A DNA stretch of 9,994 bases from Pseudomonadota bacterium (GTDB lineage: Bacteria > Pseudomonadota > Gammaproteobacteria > Burkholderiales > Thiobacillaceae). A program made the position numbers and the translations under genes. Shown piece by piece: positions 1 through 9,994 of this stretch. Below the pieces are notes generated by a model that worked only from the letters and a program-made list of their open reading frames with translations, made no database searches and was not told where the DNA came from. Location of the stretch: positions 1-9,994 of the forward strand of contig JAKACL010000089.1 in assembly GCA_021821425.1 (NCBI GenBank), read 5' to 3'. Position 1 is the stretch's first letter, and each line of letters begins with the position of its first letter.

Positions 1-12
1 AGGACGCCACAG

Positions 13-33
13 CCGGCCGTGCAAACCGGCCGG
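13..33 (-). terminator. GC-rich hairpin downstream of the PhnD-like gene, possible terminator
   Basis: A perfect 7-bp inverted repeat, CCGGCCG at 13-19 and CGGCCGG at 27-33, flanks a 7-base loop. It lies 18 bases past the stop codon of the minus-strand PhnD-like gene, where a terminator would be expected. Overlapping GGCC repeats at 28-41 offer alternative pairings. No T-run follows the stem on the minus strand, so it is not a textbook intrinsic terminator. It may only stall polymerase or protect the mRNA 3' end. Confidence 0.3.
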
Positions 34-51
34 GCGGCCGGGCGACCCGCC

Positions 52-849
52 TCAGTAACCGGCTTCGGTCATTGCCTGCTTGATGGTCTGGTAATCCGCC
101 GCTTTGTCGATCACGAAGCCGGTGACCTTGCTGTGGATCGTCTGCTGCAACTGCTGAATGGCAGCGGGGCTCAGGGCCACGGCGGCCGCACCCAGCCGAT
201 CGCGCTCGGCCGCGCTCAAGCGGTTGCTCGCCATCAGCGTGAAGTCGGGCGTGGTCGGCAGCGGGTGCCAGATTTCGTACTCGCCCTTTGCCACCAGTTC
301 GTTTGCAGCCTTGCTGCGCAGGCTGCCGGCCTGCGCGTAATCGCGCTGCATCGACAGGACCACATCTTCCTGCGTCTTGAAGTTGTAGATTTTCACCTTG
401 TCGATCTTGTTGCGCGAGAGTGTATGGCGCGCCATCACATCGAGCCAGGATTCCTTCTCGGTCAGGGCCACGGCGGTCACGGTCGCGCCCTTGCGACGGA
501 CCAGCACGCCGGTCGCCTGGTCGCGCACGCGCGCGATGGGCGAATAATCATGGTCGAGCACCGCAACCGCCACCGACGGCGGCACGAAATAGAGGTCCAG
601 GCGCCCGCCTTTCAGCGAGCCCATGACGCTGCGGATGCTTCGAAAAAGCGTGAGCTTGGGCTTGCCGCCCAGCGACGCGGCCAGCGCCTGGCCAAACGGC
701 ATCGCATAGGCGCGAAAATCGCCCATCACAATGTCGGCCTTGCCGGTTCCGGGGTAGATCCCGATGCTCAAATCGCGCGGCGCCGCATGGGCCACCAGCG
801 GCAGTGCGGGCAGAGCCATCAATCCCGCCAGAAAACGCCTTCTCTGCAT
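52..849 (-). CDS. PhnD-type phosphate/phosphonate-like ABC transporter substrate-binding protein
   Basis: Predicted periplasmic solute-binding protein of the PhnD family, which captures phosphonates, phosphite or other small oxyanions for an ABC importer or a sensor. The 265 residues begin MQRRRFLAGL and continue into a hydrophobic stretch ending near AHA|A (residues 21-23), a signal peptide with an RRxFL core suggesting twin-arginine export. The mature part starts with a beta-strand (LSIGIYPGTG, 27-36). Family-like segments follow: VMGSLKGGRLDLYFVPPS (75-92), where PhnD proteins have a 'G-x-LD' plus ligand-loop pattern, and a second-lobe AQAGSLRSKA (172-181). An in-frame ATG at 870 would add seven residues, but ATG 849 is preferred: GGAG lies six bases upstream and it puts the arginines at the N-terminus. 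No phnC or phnE permease/ATPase gene is visible, so it is either a lone receptor or has partners left of the window. The ligand cannot be read from sequence. Family assignment is fairly secure, substrate is not. Confidence 0.82.
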   Translation of the reverse strand: MQRRRFLAGLMALPALPLVAHAAPRDLSIGIYPGTGKADIVMGDFRAYAMPFGQALAASLGGKPKLTLFRSIRSVMGSLKGGRLDLYFVPPSVAVAVLDHDYSPIARVRDQATGVLVRRKGATVTAVALTEKESWLDVMARHTLSRNKIDKVKIYNFKTQEDVVLSMQRDYAQAGSLRSKAANELVAKGEYEIWHPLPTTPDFTLMASNRLSAAERDRLGAAAVALSPAAIQQLQQTIHSKVTGFVIDKAADYQTIKQAMTEAGY

Positions 850-870
850 GTTTTTCTCCAGATCATCCAT

Positions 871-1032
871 TGTTGTGAAGTAGCCGTTCGATAACGACCA
901 CGGGCCGGTTTTCTGAATACCCGGACAAACTGGTCAATTCAAACCAGCGTGACGACAGGCCGCTCCATGACGACAATCCGGGGATTAAGATGGCGTTGTC
1001 CCTGGTCACGCACGCGCTGAAAGGCTTCCCCG
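871..1032. promoter_or_regulatory. Divergent intergenic region with an imperfect palindrome
   Basis: This 162-base stretch separates two genes transcribed away from each other, so it should hold promoters for both. An interrupted inverted repeat, CTGGT at 930-934 and ACCAG at 943-947 with an 8-base AT-rich centre, could be an operator half-site pair. On the minus strand, TTGACC lies within this element and could act as a -35 box, but no good -10 follows at 16-18 bases. For the plus-strand gene, GAAAGG at 1019-1024 is a good ribosome binding site eight bases before the ATG. Promoter positions are not resolved, and no small gene or RNA is seen here. Confidence 0.35.
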
Positions 1033-2502
1033 ATGGCATCACCCGAGCACCCTTCGCGCACCGACTCTTATGTGCCGAATCCGGTGCCGCTGGCCGAACT
1101 CGTTTCGCCGCCGCTGTTTCGGGCGGCCGACATCCGGGCCATCGAGGCACGCTGGCAGGCAGCGCATCCCGAAACGGGGCTGATGGCACGGGCCGCTGCG
1201 GCCACCGCGGCATGGGCCGGCGCGCTGGCTCGCGACACCGGCGAACCGGTGCTGGTGCTGGCCGGCCCCGGCAACAACGGCGGCGATGCACTGATGGCCG
1301 CCTGCCTGCTGACAGAACGCGGCAGCCGCGTCATCGTCGTCAGCGAGGCCGACCCCGCCCGCCTGCCGGCGGACGCCACGCACGCCTGGGAAGCCTGGCA
1401 CGCCCGCGGCGGCATCGTGCAGCCGGACCTGCCGCCGGCGCAGCGATACAGCCTCGTCATCGACGGCCTCTTCGGCGTGGGGCTGCAGCGCGACCTCAGC
1501 GGGGCGCCCGCGCGCTGGATCGACCGGGTCAACCCGATGGATTGCCCGAAACTGGCACTCGACGTGCCGAGCGGGCTCGACGCCGACAGCGGGCGGATCC
1601 GCGGCCGCGCGCTGCGCGCCGATTACACGCTCAGCTTCCTCGGCCTGAAGCCCGGCCTCCTTACCGCCGACGGTCCCGACTGCGTGGGCGAACTCCGGCT
1701 CGACGCGCTCGGCATCGATCCGTCCTGCCTGCCCCCCACCCCCGGCATCGCGCTGACGCACCTGGAAACGCGCCACCGCCTGCCGCCGCGCGCGCGCAAC
1801 AGCCACAAGGGCCTGTATGGCCACATCGGCATCCTCGGCGGCGCGCCCGGAATGGTCGGCGCCTGCCTGATTGCCGGCCGCGCCGCGTTGCAGCAGGGCG
1901 CGGGCAGCGTCACGCTGGGTGTGCTGGACGCGCGCATCTCGGTCGACTATGGCGAGCCGCGCCTGATGTTCGCCACCCCCGAGGCACTGGTCGATGCGCG
2001 GCTGGACGTGCTCGCCATCGGCCCCGGGCTGGGACTGGACGCGCGCGCGCATGCGCTCTTGGATACCGCGCTCGCTGCACCCTGTCCGCTGGTGCTGGAC
2101 GCCGACGCACTGACCCTGCTGGCGAGCGACCCGGCATTGGCCGAGCGCGCGTCCCAGCGCAGCGCCCCCACCCTGCTGACGCCGCACCCCGGCGAAGCCG
2201 CGCGCCTGCTCGGCATCCTGCCCGGCGACGTTCAGCGGGGCCGCATCGAGGCGGCGCTTCATCTGAGCGCACGCTACCGCGCGCACGTCGCGCTCAAGGG
2301 CATCGGGACCGTAATTGCCCACCCCGACGGCCACTACGCGATCAACACCCGCGGCGGGCCCTGGCTCGCCCAGGCCGGCGCCGGTGACCGCCTCACCGGC
2401 ATGGTCGCCGCCCTGCTGGGACAGGGCATGGCGGCCGGCGACGCCCTGGAGGCGGCCTGCTGGCTGCACGGCAGCGTCGCCACCGGGCGCCCGATAGATT
2501 AA
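1033..2502 (+). CDS. nnr: Bifunctional NAD(P)H-hydrate epimerase / ADP-dependent NAD(P)H-hydrate dehydratase
   Basis: Repairs NAD(P)H damaged by hydration: the N-terminal epimerase interconverts R and S hydrates, and the C-terminal dehydratase restores NAD(P)H from the S form using ADP. It is a cytosolic housekeeping enzyme (YjeF/Nnr family). The epimerase half (about 28-225) shows GPGNNGGDA (78-86), VIDGLFGVG (142-150) and DVPSGLDADSG (177-187). The ribokinase-like half (about 245-485) shows HKGLYGHIGILGG (258-270), IGPGLG (329-334), DADAL (356-360), LTPHPGEAARLLG (382-394) and GAGD (449-452) with the presumed catalytic Asp452. The start is supported by GAAAGG eight bases upstream. Two oddities: GAGD is followed by RLTG where family members usually have V-L-x-G, and the protein ends ten residues after the WLHG segment (477-480), whereas E. 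coli Nnr continues about 45 more. No continuation appears in another frame. Activity is likely but the short C-terminus deserves checking. Confidence 0.93.
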   Translation: MASPEHPSRTDSYVPNPVPLAELVSPPLFRAADIRAIEARWQAAHPETGLMARAAAATAAWAGALARDTGEPVLVLAGPGNNGGDALMAACLLTERGSRVIVVSEADPARLPADATHAWEAWHARGGIVQPDLPPAQRYSLVIDGLFGVGLQRDLSGAPARWIDRVNPMDCPKLALDVPSGLDADSGRIRGRALRADYTLSFLGLKPGLLTADGPDCVGELRLDALGIDPSCLPPTPGIALTHLETRHRLPPRARNSHKGLYGHIGILGGAPGMVGACLIAGRAALQQGAGSVTLGVLDARISVDYGEPRLMFATPEALVDARLDVLAIGPGLGLDARAHALLDTALAAPCPLVLDADALTLLASDPALAERASQRSAPTLLTPHPGEAARLLGILPGDVQRGRIEAALHLSARYRAHVALKGIGTVIAHPDGHYAINTRGGPWLAQAGAGDRLTGMVAALLGQGMAAGDALEAACWLHGSVATGRPID

Positions 2503-2582
2503 AGATCGAACCAGATTCACCGATAAAAAAACTTTATGAAAATGCCTGGCAACCCATAAACAAGCGGAGAACAACAGGCGGC
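2503..2582 (+). promoter_or_regulatory. AT-rich gap likely holding the promoter and ribosome binding site of the GGDEF-EAL gene
   Basis: The 80 bases between nnr and the GGDEF-EAL gene are much richer in A and T than the flanking genes, with an A-run at 2524-2531 and TATGAA at 2535-2540, a weak -10 candidate. A matching -35 box is not clear. GGAGA at 2566-2570 lies 12 bases before the ATG and AGG at 2576-2578 four bases before it, so ribosome binding is plausible but not optimal. No strong hairpin terminating nnr is seen, so read-through from nnr remains possible. Confidence 0.3.
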
Positions 2583-4574
2583 ATGAATCAAGGCTCACAG
2601 CATCTGGGCATGGGTGCGCGCATCGGCATCGGTTTCATCCTAGTGCTGATCCTGATGGTGGCGCTCGGCGCGATCGGTCTGCGTTATATAGCCGAGGCAA
2701 ACGAGCGTCTGAAAAACATCGCCCAGAACAACAACGTCAAGACCGAGCTTGCCACCCAGATGCACAGCGCGTTGCGCGAGCGCGCGCTGTCCATGCACAC
2801 CCTGCCGATCCTCGGCGACCCTTTCGAGAAAGACCTGGAAATCCAGCATTTCAATTCGCAGGGCATGGTCTACATCCAGGCGCGCGAGCGGCTCGGCCGC
2901 ATGCCGCTCAGCCCAGAAGAAGATCGGATCCTGAAGTACATCCGCGCACTGACGGTTGAAGCCCACCCCAAGGTGCAGACGGTGGTGGAGATGTCCATGT
3001 TCACCAATGACCAGGCACAAATATTCGAACGCATCCGTAACGTGGCGATGCCGAGACAGCGCGCCATTTCCGATCAGGTCAGCGCGCTGCTCGACCTGCA
3101 GCGTCAGCAGACCGCCGCCGCGGTGCGCGCGGCAGAAACCTCGTATGTGGGCGTGCGCAACCTGATGCTTGGACTGGGCGCGTCGGCGCTGCTGATCGGC
3201 ATCGCGATCGCCGTTTTTGTAAGCCGCCGGGTAACGGGACAGGCGCAGCAGCTCGCCAGCCAGGCCATGTACGACCCGCTCACCGGGCTGCCGAACCGCT
3301 CGCTGCTGCACGACCGCATCGAAAACGAAATCGGGCGGTCCCGGCGCAGCGGCGTTTCGTTCGGGGTGGCGCTGATGGACCTCGACCGCTTCAAGGAAGT
3401 AAACGACACCCTGGGCCACAATGTGGGCGACGAATTGCTGCGTGAAGTGGGACGCCGCCTGAAACACACGGTCCGGGCCGAGGACACCGTGGCGCGGCTG
3501 GGCGGCGACGAATACGTCGTCGTCATCCACGACCTCGAACCCGGCGGCGTGCCGGCCATCGCCGAAAAAGTGCTCGCCGCGCTGGACGACCCTTTCCATT
3601 GGCAGAACCAGAGCATCGACCTCGGTGCGAGCCTCGGCATCTCGCTCTACCCCTCGCAATGCACCGATGCCAGCGGCCTGATCCGCTGCGCCGATATCGC
3701 CATGTACGTGGCCAAGCGCAGCGGCAAGGGCTACGCGTTATACGCACCGGACCAGGCGCATACCAACCGCAGCGACCTGTCAATGAAAAGCGAGCTGCGC
3801 GAAGCCATCCTGTCGAACCAGCTCTGCCTCTATTACCAGCCGCAGATCAATCACCGCAGCCAGCGCGTGGTTGGGCTCGAGGCCCTGATCCGCTGGCATC
3901 ATCCGCAGCGCGGCTTCCTCGGACCGGACAGCTTCATTCCGCTGGCCGAAGAAGCCGGCCTCATCGGTCCGCTTACCCAGTGGGTGCTGAAGACAGCCTT
4001 GAAACAGCTGGCCGTGCTGCGCCGCGAAGGCCATGCGCTGACGATGGCGGTCAACCTGTCCGCCCGCAACCTGCACGACATGAGCCTGCCCGGCAGCGTC
4101 GAGTCCCTGCTCGCCGAGTGCGGCGTCAGCCCCGAGCACCTAACGCTCGAGATCACCGAAAGCGCGGTAATGTCGAACCCCAGCGACGGTCTGACCATCC
4201 TCACCGAACTCGACCGCATGGGCGTGACGCTCGCGATCGACGATTTCGGCACCGGCTATTCCTCGCTCGCCTATCTCAAGCGACTGCCGGTGGACGAACT
4301 GAAAATCGACAAATCCTTTGTAATGGACATGGAGGCGAACGACAACGACGCCGTGATCGTGCGTTCCACCATCGACCTCGCGCACAACCTGGGTCTGAAA
4401 GTCGTCGCCGAAGGCGTGGAAAGCCGCGATGCCTGGGATACGCTCAGCATCCTGGGCTGCGACACGTCGCAGGGCTTCTTCATGGGCCGGCCGATGCCGG
4501 TGGACAAGCTGCAAACCTGGCTACGCGAATCGACGCTGTCGCCGATCCTGGCAGGCGCGATTTACGCGCTTTGA
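2583..4574 (+). CDS. Membrane-bound GGDEF-EAL protein (cyclic di-GMP diguanylate cyclase/phosphodiesterase)
   Basis: A 663-residue inner-membrane signalling protein that could synthesise c-di-GMP from GTP (GGDEF) and/or hydrolyse it to pGpG (EAL), affecting motility, adhesion or biofilm. Transmembrane helices at about 13-33 and 195-214 frame a roughly 160-residue, mostly helical extracytoplasmic sensor resembling chemoreceptor-type helical bundles; its signal is unknown. The GGDEF domain (about 228-388) has DPLTGLPNR (231-239), the active-site variant GGDEY (307-311, generally tolerated) and an RxxD inhibitory site, RAED (298-301), exactly five residues upstream. The EAL domain (about 405-650) keeps EALIRW (433-438), N491, E523 in LEITES, DDFGTGYSS (553-561), K574 in ELKID, E610 in VAEGVES and QGFFMGRP (630-637). 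All recognisable metal- and substrate-binding signatures of an active phosphodiesterase are present. Both domains therefore look competent, and net activity may depend on the sensor. It is transcribed in the same direction as nnr with no evident functional link. Confidence 0.95.
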   Translation: MNQGSQHLGMGARIGIGFILVLILMVALGAIGLRYIAEANERLKNIAQNNNVKTELATQMHSALRERALSMHTLPILGDPFEKDLEIQHFNSQGMVYIQARERLGRMPLSPEEDRILKYIRALTVEAHPKVQTVVEMSMFTNDQAQIFERIRNVAMPRQRAISDQVSALLDLQRQQTAAAVRAAETSYVGVRNLMLGLGASALLIGIAIAVFVSRRVTGQAQQLASQAMYDPLTGLPNRSLLHDRIENEIGRSRRSGVSFGVALMDLDRFKEVNDTLGHNVGDELLREVGRRLKHTVRAEDTVARLGGDEYVVVIHDLEPGGVPAIAEKVLAALDDPFHWQNQSIDLGASLGISLYPSQCTDASGLIRCADIAMYVAKRSGKGYALYAPDQAHTNRSDLSMKSELREAILSNQLCLYYQPQINHRSQRVVGLEALIRWHHPQRGFLGPDSFIPLAEEAGLIGPLTQWVLKTALKQLAVLRREGHALTMAVNLSARNLHDMSLPGSVESLLAECGVSPEHLTLEITESAVMSNPSDGLTILTELDRMGVTLAIDDFGTGYSSLAYLKRLPVDELKIDKSFVMDMEANDNDAVIVRSTIDLAHNLGLKVVAEGVESRDAWDTLSILGCDTSQGFFMGRPMPVDKLQTWLRESTLSPILAGAIYAL

Positions 4575-4587
4575 GCACCCGCCGCGC

Positions 4588-5457
4588 TCAGCAAACGTGG
4601 CCTTTGAGGTAGGCCGCAAAATCCTCGCTGACTTCGCTGTGCTTCATGGCGTATTCCACCGTGGCCTGCAGATAGCCCAGCTTGCTGCCGCAATCGTAAC
4701 GAACCCCGTCGAAGTCGTACGCCAGCACCTGCTGTTCCTTCAGCAGCGCCGCGATCGCATCGGTGAGCTGAAGTTCGCCGCCGGCGCCGGGTTTCAGATG
4801 CTGGATATGATGGAAGATGCGCGGCGTCAGGATATAGCGGCCGACCACACCGAGGTTGGACGGCGCGTCTTCGGGTTTGGGTTTTTCGACGATGGCGTTC
4901 ACGCGCGACACGCGCTCCGCCATCGGGCTGGCGTCGACAATGCCGTAGGACGCGGTTTCCGAGGGTGCCACCTGCTGCACCCCCAGCACCGAACACTGGT
5001 AATAGTCGTATTGATCGGCCATCTGCTTCATCGCCGCCGGACTGCCGTCGATCAGGTCGTCGGCGAGGATGACGGCGAAGGGTTCGTTGCCGATTACCGG
5101 CTGCGCGCACAGCACCGCATGACCAAGCCCCAGCGCCTCGGCCTGCCGGATATAGATGAAGTTGACGCCAGCCGGACGGATCGACTGCACCAGCTCCAGA
5201 TCGCGATCCTTGCCGCGCGCAGCCAGTTCGGTTTCAAGTTCGTACGCCTTGTCGAAATGGTCCTCGACCGTACGCTTGGTGCGGCTGCTGATGAAGATCA
5301 TGTCGGTGATACCGGCTTCCATCGCCTCTTCAACCGCGTACTGGATCAGCGGTTTGTCGACGATGGGCAGCATTTCCTTGGGGCTGGCCTTGGTGGCCGG
5401 GAGAAATCGGGTGCCGAGGCCGGCAACCGGAAATACGGCTTTTCTTACTTTTTGCAT
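4588..5457 (-). CDS. galU: UTP-glucose-1-phosphate uridylyltransferase
   Basis: Makes UDP-glucose from UTP and glucose-1-phosphate in the cytosol, supplying surface polysaccharide, glycogen or trehalose-type pathways and UDP-sugar interconversion. The 289 residues match the usual bacterial GalU length. Visible signatures are the nucleotide-binding loop [18 protein letters not shown] (12-29), LADDLID (131-137) with the metal-associated Asp pair, EKPKPE (191-196), VGRYIL (205-210), [10 protein letters not shown] (226-235) and DCGSKLGY (255-262). The ATG has AGGGA six bases upstream. It starts 34 bases after the ligA stop, so it is probably the last gene of the eno-ftsB-zipA-ligA-galU unit. It converges on the GGDEF-EAL gene with only 13 bases between the stop codons. 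The paralogue GalF is less likely because the catalytic loop is fully conserved. Confidence 0.95.
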   Translation of the reverse strand: MQKVRKAVFPVAGLGTRFLPATKASPKEMLPIVDKPLIQYAVEEAMEAGITDMIFISSRTKRTVEDHFDKAYELETELAARGKDRDLELVQSIRPAGVNFIYIRQAEALGLGHAVLCAQPVIGNEPFAVILADDLIDGSPAAMKQMADQYDYYQCSVLGVQQVAPSETASYGIVDASPMAERVSRVNAIVEKPKPEDAPSNLGVVGRYILTPRIFHHIQHLKPGAGGELQLTDAIAALLKEQQVLAYDFDGVRYDCGSKLGYLQATVEYAMKHSEVSEDFAAYLKGHVC

Positions 5458-5491
5458 GGGTCTTCCCTATCGGTCCTGGGGTTCAAAAAAT

Positions 5492-9994
<4,503 letters not shown>

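Noticed and set aside
19..894. A 291-codon plus-strand open frame opposite the PhnD-like gene
   Set aside because: The opposite strand has a signal peptide, a good ribosome binding site and PhnD-family segments, while this frame has none of these.
1039..2598. A 519-codon minus-strand open frame opposite nnr, and a 465-codon plus-strand frame at 990-2387
   Set aside because: Both overlap the clearly coding Nnr frame. Their translations are low-complexity Arg/Ala/Gly/Pro sequences without domain motifs, so they are GC-driven shadows.
4572..4590. A possible bidirectional terminator between the converging GGDEF-EAL and galU genes
   Set aside because: TGAGC at 4572-4576 pairs with GCTCA at 4586-4590, but the stem is five bases, consists largely of the two stop codons, and has no T-run on either strand.

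Overview
The window is ordinary, densely packed, high-GC chromosomal DNA. Gene content and protein style suggest a betaproteobacterium, possibly of the Nitrosomonadales/Thiobacillus type. That placement is an inference from motif style, such as the Lig[11 protein letters not shown] segment, a diverged ZipA and FtsB directly behind enolase; no database search was possible. I found no mobile element, CRISPR array, RNA gene or prophage, and no clear unknown multi-gene system.

Left part (1-4574): a PhnD-type periplasmic binding protein on the minus strand (52-849) is divergent from a plus-strand gene for the bifunctional NAD(P)H-hydrate repair enzyme Nnr (1033-2502). After an 80-base AT-richer gap comes a plus-strand gene for a two-transmembrane GGDEF-EAL protein that could make and/or degrade cyclic di-GMP (2583-4574). 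That gene ends 13 bases from the end of galU, which faces it.

Right part (4588-9994): five minus-strand genes in tight order, read right to left: eno (5' end outside the window), ftsB, zipA, ligA, galU. The eno/ftsB, ftsB/zipA and zipA/ligA junctions overlap (23, 8 and 1 bases with the starts chosen here), and ligA/galU are 34 bases apart. This looks like one transcription unit joining glycolysis (enolase), two membrane division proteins (FtsB, ZipA), NAD+-dependent DNA ligase and UDP-glucose synthesis (GalU).

Points most worth a second look: a roughly 110-residue region in ZipA between linker and FtsZ-binding domain that may be a diverged duplication of part of that domain; the joined eno-ftsB-zipA-ligA-galU order; an Nnr that stops soon after its catalytic GAGD motif; and a lone PhnD-like protein with a twin-arginine-like signal. 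Very long open frames opposite ligA, nnr and other genes are treated as high-GC shadows.
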